Shown here: one piece after another, positions 41,332 to 50,737 of the stretch | Numbering within the stretch: the stretch's first letter is position 1 | Layout of the letters: every line of letters starts with the position of its first letter | From: CAYUYV01 sp050331455 | Lineage (GTDB): Bacteria; Pseudomonadota; Alphaproteobacteria; JAJFIK01 | NCBI GenBank assembly: GCA_050331455.1 | Contig: JBHJGV010000010.1 | Coordinates: 1 to 64,000, forward strand | Direction: 5' to 3' | DNA length: 64,000 bases | Program-made: the position numbers and the translations under genes | Notes under the pieces: generated by a model | What the model was told of the DNA's origin: nothing | Database searches by the model: none | The model's input: only the letters and a program-made list of their open reading frames with translations

Positions 41332-43497
41332 ATGCAGCGCGCCAGATTCGGCACTCAGCGGTCATCGGATCAGACCGACCAACGCCCCCTCCTCGATCCG
41401 GTGGCGGATCAGGGCAGCGAGATGACGCTACACGACATCATCGCCCTGTTCCGGCGGCACTGGCTGCTCTTCATGGTGGTCGTCGGCCTCGTGATCGGGG
41501 GGACATTGGCCTTCATCCTGGTGACCCCGCCGGTCTACACGGCCACGGGAGAAGTCTTTGTCAGCCCTTCGACCCTCCAGGCCAATGCGGAATCCATGGT
41601 CCGCAATCAGGGCCCGGAGATTGCCGATGTGCCCAACGAGGCGGCCCTGCTGCGCTCCCGCCAGCTCGCCAGCACCGTGATCCGCTCCCTCGACCTCGAA
41701 TATGATCCGGAATTCGTGGACGAGGAAAAGCTCGACTCCACGACAACGGCCGAGAACCGCCTGGACTCCGTGATCGACGTTTTCCTCGATGAATTGGCGG
41801 TCGAGCCCGAGGAGGGCACCCGCGTCATCAAGGTCAAATTCGACTCCGAGGATCCGGTAAAGGCGGCGGATATCGTCAATAGCCTGATGGATCTTTACAT
41901 CGTCGATCAGCTCACCTTCAAGCGGCAGACTCTGGAACGCGCCGCCCAGCAGTTGCGCAACGAGGTCGCAGAGCTTGAAGGAGAACTCAAGGCCGCGGAA
42001 CAGGCCGTGCGTGATTTCCGCGAGGCCAATGGCCTCGTGCAGACCCAGGCGACGGACCTGACCGCCAACCGCATCAACGATCTCAACATCCAGGTTGTTC
42101 AGGCCGAGGCGGACGAGGCGTCCCTGCGTGCCGAACTGGCCCAGCTCGAACAGGCCCTGAGCCAGGGCAGCGACGGCTCGACGGCGCCGCGCGTGTTGAA
42201 CGCGCCCCTGATCCAGAGCCTGCGGGAGCAGGAAAACGAATTGGTGCGCCGCCAGGCCGAACTCTCCACCCAATACGGGCCCAAGCACCCCAGCATGATC
42301 CAGGTGCGCCAGGAGCTGTTGGACGTGCGCCGGAATATCGGGCTCGAAACCCGCAAGGTGGTGGAATCCCTCCGTTCGGAAGTGGCCGCCGCCGGCGCCC
42401 GGGTCGAGTCTCTGCAATCCAATATGCGGGACGTGCAGCGATCGGCCGTCAAGGACCGCTCCGTTGAGGCTCAGCTCCAGGAACTCATCAACGAGGCGGG
42501 CTCCAAGCGCGATATGCTGAATTCGTTCCGGGTCCGCCTGCGCGGAACGGAATCCCAGCGCAATCTGATCGAACCCAATGCCCGCATCTATGCCCGTGCC
42601 GAAACGCCCAGCGAACCGTCCTTCCCCCGCAAGGGCAAGATGCTGGGCATTGCAGGCTTTGTCGGCCTGATCCTGGGCATCGTTGTCGTGATGCTGCTCG
42701 GCTCCCTGCGGCGGACCATTGAAACCACCGACGAGGTGGAGCGGATCACGCAATACCGCTCGCTGGGTATCGTGCCGAAAATCCCGCGGATGGGCTCCGG
42801 CGCAAAGACGGCCGCTCGGATCATGGATCTGTACACGAAGAAACCTTATGACGCGTTCAGCCAGTCCATGAAAGGCGTACGCTCCACCCTGTATGTGGCC
42901 AATGGCTCGCGCTCGCCGAAGACCGTGCTTGTGACCTCTGCGGCGCCGGGGGAGGGCAAGACCACGTTTGCGCTCGCCTACGCCTCCCTGTGCGCCTCGT
43001 TCGGCGAGAAGGTCATCTTGCTTGACTGCGATTTCGGCCGCCCTGATCTGCATAAAAAAATGAATGTTTCCAATGATTTGGGGATCGCCAACTATCTGAT
43101 GGGCGAGGTGGATCTGGAGACCGTGATCCGGGACGACGGGCGCACGGGCATGGATTACATCACCTCCGGCACGCTGCCGCCCTCGGCGGCGGAACTGTCC
43201 CGCTCCTCGGCCTTGAAAGGCATCATCGACAGTCTGGCCTGGGACTATGACGTGGTCGTCGTGGATACCGCACCGGTTCTGGCCATGAGCGACTCCCAGA
43301 TCCTGTCCACCATGGTGGAGGCCACCGTCTTCGTGACCCGCTGGCGCAAGACGCGGATGGAAAATGCCGCCGCCGCCGTGGCGCGGCTCGACGATCTGGG
43401 CGCCCGGTCCGTCGCCGGCTTCATCATGACCGGCGTCCCCATGCGGGGCACTCAGGCCAATCATGCCACGGCCTACTACGCCGCCTATCACCGATAA
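41332..43497 (+). CDS. Polysaccharide co-polymerase / tyrosine autokinase (Wzc-like)
   Basis: 721 residues if ATG 41332 is used; ATG 41422 (MTLHDIIALF) is an alternative and begins at the homologous region. Wzz-type N-terminal domain with one TM segment (about 44-65), long periplasmic coiled coils (about 195-410), a second TM (437-457), then the cytoplasmic BY-kinase: Walker A SAAPGEGKTTF (about 536-546), Walker A' VILLDCDFGRPDLH, Walker B VVVVDTAPVL, and a C-terminal Tyr cluster AYYAAYHR for autophosphorylation. It controls polymerisation and export of capsule or exopolysaccharide. No polymerase, flippase or glycosyltransferase genes are nearby. Confidence 0.92.
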   Translation: MQRARFGTQRSSDQTDQRPLLDPVADQGSEMTLHDIIALFRRHWLLFMVVVGLVIGGTLAFILVTPPVYTATGEVFVSPSTLQANAESMVRNQGPEIADVPNEAALLRSRQLASTVIRSLDLEYDPEFVDEEKLDSTTTAENRLDSVIDVFLDELAVEPEEGTRVIKVKFDSEDPVKAADIVNSLMDLYIVDQLTFKRQTLERAAQQLRNEVAELEGELKAAEQAVRDFREANGLVQTQATDLTANRINDLNIQVVQAEADEASLRAELAQLEQALSQGSDGSTAPRVLNAPLIQSLREQENELVRRQAELSTQYGPKHPSMIQVRQELLDVRRNIGLETRKVVESLRSEVAAAGARVESLQSNMRDVQRSAVKDRSVEAQLQELINEAGSKRDMLNSFRVRLRGTESQRNLIEPNARIYARAETPSEPSFPRKGKMLGIAGFVGLILGIVVVMLLGSLRRTIETTDEVERITQYRSLGIVPKIPRMGSGAKTAARIMDLYTKKPYDAFSQSMKGVRSTLYVANGSRSPKTVLVTSAAPGEGKTTFALAYASLCASFGEKVILLDCDFGRPDLHKKMNVSNDLGIANYLMGEVDLETVIRDDGRTGMDYITSGTLPPSAAELSRSSALKGIIDSLAWDYDVVVVDTAPVLAMSDSQILSTMVEATVFVTRWRKTRMENAAAAVARLDDLGARSVAGFIMTGVPMRGTQANHATAYYAAYHR

Positions 43498-43515
43498 CGC
43501 CGGGGGCCACCAGGG

Positions 43516-45594
43516 ATGACACAGGGGCGACGCGGGGGACGGGCCCGGATCAGGGGCGTCATGGTCAGAGCCGTCAGGGCCTCTACCATGATCATGGCAT
43601 CCGTCGTCGCGCTCACGCCGCCAGCGGCCGCAGCAGCGGATTTTGCCGAACGCATGGTGGTCACGGCGACCCGCCAGGAAGCCGCGCTTCTCGACCAGCC
43701 GGGCAATGTGGCCGTGTTGAGCGGCGAGGACGTGGATTTCATCCGTCCCGACCACATCGCCGAGGCCCTCAACCGTCTGCCCGGGGTCTATCTCCACCGA
43801 AACAGCGGCATGGACCACCTGACCGCCATCCGCTCGCCGGTGCTCACCGGGGGGGCCGGTGCGGGCTCCTTCCTGTTCCTGGAAAACGGCGTGCCCTTGC
43901 GCGCGGCCGGTTTCGCCAATGTGAACGGCCTGTTCGAGGCCATGACCGAGTTCGGCGGCGGCCTCGAAGTGATCCGTGGACCGGGCAGTGCCCTCTACGG
44001 GAACAATGCGGTCCATGGCCTGATCAATGTGCTCCTGCCCGATCCGGTGCCGGACCAGGAGACCCTGGTGTCCGCCTCCGCCGGCTCCTTCCGCCGCTAC
44101 CATGGCCGGGCCCAGGTCAGCGGCACATCGGGACGCCACGGCTATTTCGCCGGCGTGAATCTGGTGGCGGATGACGGCTGGCGGGAGCAGACCGGCCTCG
44201 ACCAGCAGAAATATCTTCTGCAATGGATCTACTCCCTGCCCAATATCCGGGTGCACACGACCTTCGCGGCCCAAAACCTGAACCAGGAGTCCGCGGGCTT
44301 CATCCAGGGTGAGGAGGCCTTTGAGAGTTCCGCCCTGTCACGTACCAATCCGACGCCGGATGGGTTTCGGGATGGACGCGCCGTGCGCTTCGCCAGCCGG
44401 ATCGACTGGACCCGAAGCGAGCGGCTGACGGTGTCCTTCACCCCCTATGCCCGGTGGAATGACCTCGATTTCCGCCTGACCTTCGTGCCCTCCCAGGCCC
44501 TGGAGGAAAGCGGCCATTGGAGTGTGGGTCTCCTGTCGGCGGCCTATTGGCGCTTCGACGGCGGGCACCGGATCATCGCTGGCGCCGATGTGGAATACAC
44601 CGAAGGGTCCCTGCGGGAGGAACAGTTCCTCCCCACGATCTTCAGCTTTACGCAAGGCCTCCACTACGATTACGACGTGGTCTCGACGGTGCTGGCCGGG
44701 TATGTCCAGGGCACCTGGGCGGTGGCCCCGCGCGTGACCATCACGGGCGGATTACGCGTCGAATACACTGAATATGACTACACGAACAATACAGATGCGG
44801 ACATTGTCGGCCGCTTCCTGCGCCCCGCCGACCGGGTGGACGATTTTCTCGTCGCCACTCCCAAGCTCGGTGTCGTGGTGGACATCACGCCGACGGTCGC
44901 CGGCTTTGTCCGCTATGCCCGCGGGGCCCGGGCGCCCCAGACCACGGATCTGTACCGCCTGACCTCGAACCAGACCGTCGGCGATGTGGATGTGGAAACC
45001 CTCGACAGTGTGGAACTGGGCTTCCGGGGCGATATCGGGCGTTTGTCCTTCGACCTTGCCGCCTATTACGCTTTCAAGCGGAACTTCTTTTTCCGGGATG
45101 CGGACGGCTTCAACGTGCCTGACGGCAAAACCCAGCATATCGGCGTCGAGCTGGAGTTCCTCCTGACCCTGACGGAGAAGCTGTCGCTGGCCCTGTCGGG
45201 AGCCCATGGGCGTCACACCTATCGGTTCGACCGCCCCGTGACGGCCAACTCGACTGAATCCATCGCCTTTGGCAATGACGTGGACACCGCACCGCGCCTG
45301 TTCGGGACCACGCGAGTGATCTGGAACCCGGTCGAGGCGGCCACGGTGGAACTCGCCTGGACCTATCTGGGCGACTATTTCACGGATGCCAGCAATTCGA
45401 ACCGCTATCGCGGCCATCAGGTGCTGGACCTGCGCGGCGCCTGGAACCTCACGCCGGATGTCCAAATCTTTGCAGCGGTGCGCAATCTGGCGAATTCGGA
45501 CTATGCCAACCGGGCCGACTTCGCCTTCGGCTCGGCCCGCTTCTTCCCCGCCGAAGATCGCGCGGTCAGCGGCGGCGTGACGGTCCGGTTTTGA
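43516..45594 (+). CDS. TonB-dependent receptor next to the tyrosine kinase
   Basis: 692 residues. Signal segment (ASTMIMASVVALTPPAAAAAD), plug start RMVVTATRQEAALLDQPGNV, plug motifs and LEVIRGPGSALYGNNAVHG, and a barrel ending in SGGVTVRF. It differs from the other two receptors in length and plug and resembles vitamin/siderophore-type receptors. It starts 18 nt after the kinase stop, so it is almost surely in the same transcript. Whether it serves import or acts with the polysaccharide system is open. The start codon is the first in-frame ATG; ATG 43561 would also leave a signal peptide. Confidence 0.9.
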   Translation: MTQGRRGGRARIRGVMVRAVRASTMIMASVVALTPPAAAAADFAERMVVTATRQEAALLDQPGNVAVLSGEDVDFIRPDHIAEALNRLPGVYLHRNSGMDHLTAIRSPVLTGGAGAGSFLFLENGVPLRAAGFANVNGLFEAMTEFGGGLEVIRGPGSALYGNNAVHGLINVLLPDPVPDQETLVSASAGSFRRYHGRAQVSGTSGRHGYFAGVNLVADDGWREQTGLDQQKYLLQWIYSLPNIRVHTTFAAQNLNQESAGFIQGEEAFESSALSRTNPTPDGFRDGRAVRFASRIDWTRSERLTVSFTPYARWNDLDFRLTFVPSQALEESGHWSVGLLSAAYWRFDGGHRIIAGADVEYTEGSLREEQFLPTIFSFTQGLHYDYDVVSTVLAGYVQGTWAVAPRVTITGGLRVEYTEYDYTNNTDADIVGRFLRPADRVDDFLVATPKLGVVVDITPTVAGFVRYARGARAPQTTDLYRLTSNQTVGDVDVETLDSVELGFRGDIGRLSFDLAAYYAFKRNFFFRDADGFNVPDGKTQHIGVELEFLLTLTEKLSLALSGAHGRHTYRFDRPVTANSTESIAFGNDVDTAPRLFGTTRVIWNPVEAATVELAWTYLGDYFTDASNSNRYRGHQVLDLRGAWNLTPDVQIFAAVRNLANSDYANRADFAFGSARFFPAEDRAVSGGVTVRF

Positions 45595-45640
45595 TCACGC
45601 CCCAATTCTGATGATACCCCGGTTCTGATCAAACCTCTCG

Positions 45641-46687
45641 TCACGGGAACAATGGGGCCTGTTCGAGGGCGGTGGTTTCCGGCAGACCCATCATCAGGTT
45701 GAAGTTCTGGATGGCCTGACCGCTCGACCCCTTCACCAGATTGTCGATGGCGGCGATGACAATCGCGCGCCCTTCAATCCGGTCTGCAAAGACATTCACC
45801 ACGCAGTGGTTCGAGCCGCGCACATGTCGTGTCGCCGGCGCTTCGTTTTCGGGAAGCACATGGACGTAGGCCTCCCCGTCATAGGCCACTTTCAGGGCCG
45901 CGCGGGCACTGTCCGCCGTCTGACCGGGGGTGAGGCGTACATAACAGGTGACGAGTTCGCCCCGGTTCATGGGGATCAGGTGGGGCGTGAAATTGACCGC
46001 CACCGGTCCATGAAACCGGCGGGCCAGTTCCTGCTCGATTTCCGGCGCATGGCGGTGGCGGCCGATCCCGTAAGGATGGATGCCTTCGCCCACCTCGCAG
46101 AACAGGTTGGCCTCCTTGACGCCGCGCCCGGCGCCGGACACACCCGATTTCGCATCGATGATGATGTCCTCGGCCTGGATCGTGCCACCCTTGATCAGGG
46201 GCAGAAGGGCGAGCAGCGAGGCGGTCGGATAGCATCCCGGGCAGGCCACGAGGCGGGCCTTCGTCACGCCGTCCCGGGCATGTTCGGTGAGTCCATAGAC
46301 CGCCTCGGGCTGAAGGTCCCGGGCCGCATGGGGTTTGCCGTAGGTTTCGGCGTAGACATCCGGATCGTTGAGGCGAAAATCCGCCGACAGATCGACGACC
46401 TTCAGGGATTTCGGCAGGCCTGCGACGATTTCCTGGGTCGTGCCGTGGGGCAGGGCGCAGAAGACCGCCTCGATATCCGACCAGTCCACATCGTCCACGG
46501 TGACGAGATCCGGGGCATCCACCATGCGTAAATGGGGAAACACGGCCGAGAGCGGCTTGCCCGCATGGGAGTGCGCTGTGAGGGCGGCGAGCCGGACCTG
46601 GGGGTGGATGCTCAGCAAACGGATGAGGTCGGCGCCGGTGTAGCCACTGGCACCGAGAATGGCGACGGGAATTTCGCGCGCCGCCAT
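45641..46687 (-). CDS. argC: N-acetyl-gamma-glutamyl-phosphate reductase
   Basis: 348 residues. Catalyses the NADPH-dependent reduction of N-acetylglutamyl-phosphate in arginine synthesis. The nucleotide loop ILGASGYTGADLIRL (10-24), FCALPHGTTQE, catalytic Cys152 in CPGCYPTAS and the HTPHLIPMNRG-type block (FTPHLIPMNRGELVT) are all present. It lies 9 bp after rpsI in the same orientation, the rplM-rpsI-argC order that is common in alphaproteobacteria. Confidence 0.97.
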   Translation of the reverse strand: MAAREIPVAILGASGYTGADLIRLLSIHPQVRLAALTAHSHAGKPLSAVFPHLRMVDAPDLVTVDDVDWSDIEAVFCALPHGTTQEIVAGLPKSLKVVDLSADFRLNDPDVYAETYGKPHAARDLQPEAVYGLTEHARDGVTKARLVACPGCYPTASLLALLPLIKGGTIQAEDIIIDAKSGVSGAGRGVKEANLFCEVGEGIHPYGIGRHRHAPEIEQELARRFHGPVAVNFTPHLIPMNRGELVTCYVRLTPGQTADSARAALKVAYDGEAYVHVLPENEAPATRHVRGSNHCVVNVFADRIEGRAIVIAAIDNLVKGSSGQAIQNFNLMMGLPETTALEQAPLFP

Positions 46688-46696
46688 CCTTGCGTC

Positions 46697-47194
46697 TTAA
46701 CGCTTGGAGAACTGGAAGCTGCGGCGGGCCTTGGCGCGACCGTATTTCTTCCGTTCCACCGTCCGCGGGTCCCGGGTGAGAAAACCGTATTTCTTCAGCG
46801 TGGGGCGCAGATCCGGCTCGTAATAGGTCAGTGCCTTGGACAGCCCGTGGCGCACTGCGCCGGCCTGGCCGGACAGGCCGCCGCCCGTCACGGTGCAGAT
46901 CACGTCATATTGCGACGCCCGGTCGGCGACGACCAGCGGCTGGCGCAGGATCATACGCAGCACGGGGCGGGCGAAATACCGCTCGATATCCTTGCCGTTC
47001 ACGGTGACCACACCGGAACCGCGCTTGATCCAGACGCGGGCAATGGCGTCCTTCCGCTTGCCGGTCGCGTAGGCGCGGCCGTGCTCGTCGATCTTGGGCT
47101 CCCGCGGAACGGCGGTCTCCACCGTCAGGGCGGCGGCGGCTTCGCTTTCCGTCAGGTCGCTGAGATCCTTCAGGGTACGGGGTTCGTCGGACAT
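46697..47194 (-). CDS. rpsI: 30S ribosomal protein S9
   Basis: 165 residues with the S9 signature: GRAYATGKRKDAIARVWIK, GSGVVTVNGKDIERYF, TGGGLSGQAGAVRHGLSKAL and the basic C-terminus ending KARRSFQFSKR. An acidic N-terminal extension of about 35 residues precedes the core, as usual in alphaproteobacteria. It follows rplM by 2 bp. Confidence 0.98.
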   Translation of the reverse strand: MSDEPRTLKDLSDLTESEAAAALTVETAVPREPKIDEHGRAYATGKRKDAIARVWIKRGSGVVTVNGKDIERYFARPVLRMILRQPLVVADRASQYDVICTVTGGGLSGQAGAVRHGLSKALTYYEPDLRPTLKKYGFLTRDPRTVERKKYGRAKARRSFQFSKR

Positions 47195-47196
47195 GA

Positions 47197-47664
47197 TCAG
47201 GCTCTCAGAGTGTTCTTGACGTTCCAGCTTTTAATGTCGAGCTGCTCGGGCTGTTGCGCCTCATGGGGATGGTTCGGACCCGCATAGACTTTCAGGTTCG
47301 AAAACTGGCGGCGGGCGAGGGAACCGTCCTTGGGCAGCATGCGCTGCACGGCCTTTTGGATCACCCGCTCCGGGAAGCGCCCGTCGAGCAGCTTGTCTGC
47401 GGTCCGGCTCTTGATCCCGCCGGGATAGCCCGTGTGCCAATAATAGGTCTGCTGGGTGCGCTTGCGGCCAGTGAAGACGACCTTTTCGGCATTGATCACG
47501 ATGACATTGTCGCCGCAATCAACATGGGGGGTGTAGTCCGGACGGTGCTTGCCCCGCAGACGTAAGGCAATCAGGCTGGCGAGGCGGCCAACCACCAGCC
47601 CTTCGGCGTCGATCACGACCCAGCGCTTTTCGACCTCCGACGCTTTCAAGAATTGGGTTTTCAT
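47197..47664 (-). CDS. rplM: 50S ribosomal protein L13
   Basis: 155 residues from ATG 47664, preceded by AGGAG; the ORF's upstream extension to 47736 has no homology. Motifs WVVIDAEGLVVGRLAS, GDNVIVINAEKVVFTGRK, YYWHTGYPGGIK and GRFPERVIQKAVQRMLPK identify L13. First gene of the rplM-rpsI-argC unit. Confidence 0.98.
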   Translation of the reverse strand: MKTQFLKASEVEKRWVVIDAEGLVVGRLASLIALRLRGKHRPDYTPHVDCGDNVIVINAEKVVFTGRKRTQQTYYWHTGYPGGIKSRTADKLLDGRFPERVIQKAVQRMLPKDGSLARRQFSNLKVYAGPNHPHEAQQPEQLDIKSWNVKNTLRA

Positions 47665-47850
47665 AACGAACTCCTGGCCCCGCGCCCTGGTCCCTGCGGC
47701 CCGTCGCCCTTTTTGGGGCGGTTCGGCACTGGACACATCGGCACGCGAGCGGACACGGTGTTTGGATGAGGCGGTCGGGACAGGAAGTCCGTGACGCCGG
47801 AGCGCGATGCTTACGGGAGGGTGATCCCCCTGTCAACTCAAACGGCGCCG

Positions 47851-47887
47851 TATTTTCTCAATGAAAATAGCACCTTATAAATAAGGT
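47851..47887. promoter_or_regulatory. Two adjacent perfect inverted repeats in the rplM / crotonase divergent promoter
   Basis: TATTTTC-tcaat-GAAAATA (47851-47869) and ACCTTAT-aa-ATAAGGT (47872-47887) lie back to back in the only AT-rich stretch of the 260-bp divergent region. TATAAA at 47876-47881 could be a -10 element for the plus gene. Operator role inferred from position and symmetry. Confidence 0.45.
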
Positions 47888-47924
47888 ATTTGGATACCAC
47901 ACAGATCGCAATGGAGGAACACCC

Positions 47925-48740
47925 ATGAATCAGGCGGCATCGGACGCCCTGGTCCTGACCGAACGGGACGGGGCCGTGCTGACGATCACACTCAATCGGG
48001 CCAAGGCGCGCAATTCTCTGTCGCGCGCGCTCATGGGCGCGCTCCAGACGGCTCTCGCCGGCGCCGCCGCCGACCCGGCGGTGAAAGTGGTGATCCTGGC
48101 CGCCAACGGCCCGGTGTTCAGCGCCGGCCATGACTTAAAGGAGATGACGGCGGCCCGGGCCGACCGGGAGACCATGCACGGTTTCTATGGGGAGACCTTC
48201 GCCCAATGCAGCGACCTGATGCAGGCCATCGTCGCGCTGCCCCAGCCGGTGATCGCCCAGGTTCAGGGCATGGCGACCGCTGCCGGCTGCCAGCTTGTGG
48301 CGACCTGCGACCTGGCGGTGGCCAGCGAGACCGCACGGTTCGCAACGCCCGGCGTAAACATCGGTCTGTTCTGTTCCACACCCATGGTGGCCCTGTCGCG
48401 CAATGTGCCGCGCAAGGCGGCGATGGAAATGCTGCTGACGGGCGAAGCGATCGATGCGGCCACGGCCTTGCGCATCGGCCTCGTCAACCGGGTGGTCCCG
48501 GCCTATGCGTTGGAGGCCGAGACCCGGCGCCTTGCCGCAACCATTGCCCAGAAATCCAGGGTGGTGGTCGGCATCGGCAAAAAGGCCTTCTATGATCAGG
48601 TGGAGCGGCCATTGGGGCAGGCCTATGCCATGATGTCGGAGGTCATGACGCTGAACATGCTCGAGGCGGACGCCGAAGAAGGCATCGGTGCTTTTGTTGA
48701 AAAGCGTTCGCCCCGCTGGCAGGACGACCCGGAGCCTTGA
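47925..48740 (+). CDS. Crotonase-superfamily protein, ECHDC3-like
   Basis: 271 residues with the crotonase fold: oxyanion-hole block GPVFSAGHDLKEM (about 62-74) and GMATAAGCQLVATCDLAVAS. Both glutamates of enoyl-CoA hydratase are replaced: the first is Gln123 (AGCQL), and the second, expected in FAQPE, is Gly143 (FATPGVNIG). The sequence matches the ECHDC3-type branch (ATPGVNIGLFCSTP, VPRKAAMEML), whose reaction is not settled. GGAGG precedes ATG 47925. Divergent from rplM. Confidence 0.85.
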   Translation: MNQAASDALVLTERDGAVLTITLNRAKARNSLSRALMGALQTALAGAAADPAVKVVILAANGPVFSAGHDLKEMTAARADRETMHGFYGETFAQCSDLMQAIVALPQPVIAQVQGMATAAGCQLVATCDLAVASETARFATPGVNIGLFCSTPMVALSRNVPRKAAMEMLLTGEAIDAATALRIGLVNRVVPAYALEAETRRLAATIAQKSRVVVGIGKKAFYDQVERPLGQAYAMMSEVMTLNMLEADAEEGIGAFVEKRSPRWQDDPEP

Positions 48741-48947
48741 GGGTTGCGATGATGACGGGCCTGTCAGGCTGTCCCACTGGGCGGACCGGGCTTGCCTTGC
48801 CGCCCGGCAAAACCGAGGATCGTGTTTTGTGACATCATCGCGCGCGAGAAAGGGGCGCGCCCTTGTCACCGCGCGCATCCGGTCACACCTCAGCGGCCTG
48901 CCGGGGGCGGCGCGGTGCACGGACCGGGCGTTCTGGAGGACTATGCG

Positions 48948-49373
48948 ATGAGCTATCTGTACTATGACGATGCGCACCTGCTCGACCTCCTGACCCGCAC
49001 ACGGACCGTTGCCGTGGTCGGCGCCAGTGCCAATCCCGACCGGGCCAGCCATGAAATCACCGCCTATCTCATTCAGCAGGGATATGAGGTCTATCCGGTC
49101 AATCCGGCCCTGGGCGGGGCGCCCTTGCTGGGCCGCCCCAGCTATTACGGCCTGACCTCGGTGCCCGTCCCCATCGACCTCGTCGACATCTTCCGCCGGT
49201 CCGAGGATGTGGGGCCCATTGTCGACGAGGCCATTCTCATCGGGGCCAAGGCCATCTGGATGCAGCTTGGCGTGCGCGACGATGGGGCGGCGGCGCGGGC
49301 CGAGGCGGCGGGATTGACGGTCATCATGGACCGCTGCCCCAAGATCGAACGCCGCCGGCTGGGCCTTGGCTGA
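48948..49373 (+). CDS. CoA-binding protein (YccU-like)
   Basis: 141 residues, a single CoA-binding Rossmann domain: VAVVGASANPDRASHEITAYL (about 18-38), GYEVYPVNPALG, VDIFRRSEDVGPIV and AIWMQLGVRDDGAA. These small proteins bind CoA or a nucleotide and resemble the N-terminal part of succinyl-CoA synthetase alpha subunit; their cellular role is not established. ATG 48948 is preceded by GGAGGA with 7-nt spacing. metY follows 41 bp downstream. Confidence 0.88.
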   Translation: MSYLYYDDAHLLDLLTRTRTVAVVGASANPDRASHEITAYLIQQGYEVYPVNPALGGAPLLGRPSYYGLTSVPVPIDLVDIFRRSEDVGPIVDEAILIGAKAIWMQLGVRDDGAAARAEAAGLTVIMDRCPKIERRRLGLG

Positions 49374-49414
49374 GCCAACCCATTTGCCATTTCCCCAAAA
49401 CACAGGAGACGTCC

Positions 49415-50719
49415 ATGAGCCATGAGGATTCCGCCGGTCAGGATCGGCCCCTTGGATTTTGCACCCGCGCCGTCCATGCCGGTGCGGCGCCCGATCCCAC
49501 GACCGGCGCCCGCTCCACGCCCATCTATCAGTCCACGTCTTTCGTCTTTCAGGATGCGGACCATGCGGCCCGCTTGTTCAATCTGGAAGAAATGGGCTTC
49601 ATTTATTCCCGGATCGGTAACCCCACCTGCAACGTGCTCGAGGACCGGATCACGGCGCTCGAAGGGGGCGCCGCCTCGCTCGCTGTCGGCTCGGGCCATG
49701 CGGCCCAGGTCCTGGCATTCCATGCGCTGATGGAGCCGGGCGACGATTTCCTGGCCGGCCGGCACCTTTATGGCGGCTCCATCAACCAGTTCGGCCTCGC
49801 CTTCCAAAAATTCGGCTGGAACGTCCATTGGGTCGATGAGAGCGATCCGGACAATTTCCGGCGAGCCCTGACGCCGCGCACCAAGGCCATCTTTATCGAG
49901 AGCATCGCCAATCCGGGCGGCGTGATCAGCGACATGGCGGCCATTGCCAAGGTCGCCGAGGAGGCGGGCATCCCGCTCATCGTGGACAACACTCTGGCGA
50001 CCCCGGCCCTGTGCCGCCCGCTGGAGCACGGCGCCTCCGTGGTCGTCCATTCGGCGACGAAATTCCTGGGCGGGCATGGCAATGCCATCGCCGGTTTGAT
50101 CGTGGACGGCGGCACCTTCGACTGGACGGCCTCAGGCAAGTTCCCCACGATGAGCCAGCCGAATCCGTCCTATCACGGCATGACCCTGACGGAAGCCTTC
50201 GGCCCTGTGGCCTTCATCGTGGCCTGCCGGGCCATTGGTCTGCGCGATCTCGGCCCGGCGCTGAGCCCCATGAACGCCTATTTCGTCCTGACCGGGATCG
50301 AGACGCTGCCTCTGCGCATGCGCCAGCACTGCACCAACGCCTTGAACCTCGCCCATCACTTGGCCGCCCATGAGAAGGTGAGCTGGGTGTCCTATCCGGG
50401 CGTCGCGAGCGATCCCTATTACGCCCTGGCCCAGAAATACTGTCCGCAAGGGGCCGGCGCGGTCTTCACCTTCGGCGTGAAGGGCGGGTACGAGGCCGGT
50501 GTGAAGCTGGTCAACAGCGTGCAGATGTTCAGCCATCTTGCCAATGTGGGCGACACGCGGAGCCTGATCATCCACCCGGCCTCCACAACGCACCGCCAAC
50601 TGACTGAAGAACAGCGTCAGGCGGCCGGGGCCGGCAACGACGTCGTGCGGGTCTCCGTCGGCATTGAGGACGCCGCCGACATCATCGCCGACATCAACCA
50701 CGCTCTCAGTCAGATCTGA
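49415..50719 (+). CDS. metY: O-acetylhomoserine aminocarboxypropyltransferase / sulfhydrylase
   Basis: 434 residues, PLP enzyme of Cys/Met metabolism that makes homocysteine (or methionine) from O-acetylhomoserine and sulfide or methanethiol. FCTRAVHAGAAPDPTTGAR, YSRIGNPTCNVLEDRI, the PLP Lys216 in VHSATKFLGGHG, and the C-terminal SLIIHPASTTHRQL are typical. The length over 420 residues favours MetY over cystathionine enzymes. AGGAG precedes ATG 49415. Confidence 0.9.
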   Translation: MSHEDSAGQDRPLGFCTRAVHAGAAPDPTTGARSTPIYQSTSFVFQDADHAARLFNLEEMGFIYSRIGNPTCNVLEDRITALEGGAASLAVGSGHAAQVLAFHALMEPGDDFLAGRHLYGGSINQFGLAFQKFGWNVHWVDESDPDNFRRALTPRTKAIFIESIANPGGVISDMAAIAKVAEEAGIPLIVDNTLATPALCRPLEHGASVVVHSATKFLGGHGNAIAGLIVDGGTFDWTASGKFPTMSQPNPSYHGMTLTEAFGPVAFIVACRAIGLRDLGPALSPMNAYFVLTGIETLPLRMRQHCTNALNLAHHLAAHEKVSWVSYPGVASDPYYALAQKYCPQGAGAVFTFGVKGGYEAGVKLVNSVQMFSHLANVGDTRSLIIHPASTTHRQLTEEQRQAAGAGNDVVRVSVGIEDAADIIADINHALSQI

Positions 50720-50737
50720 CCCGGGCTCAAAGACGGG

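Noticed and set aside
41428..44274. 948-codon minus-strand frame
   Set aside because: Antisense to the tyrosine kinase and the TonB receptor, both of which have clear conserved domains on the plus strand.
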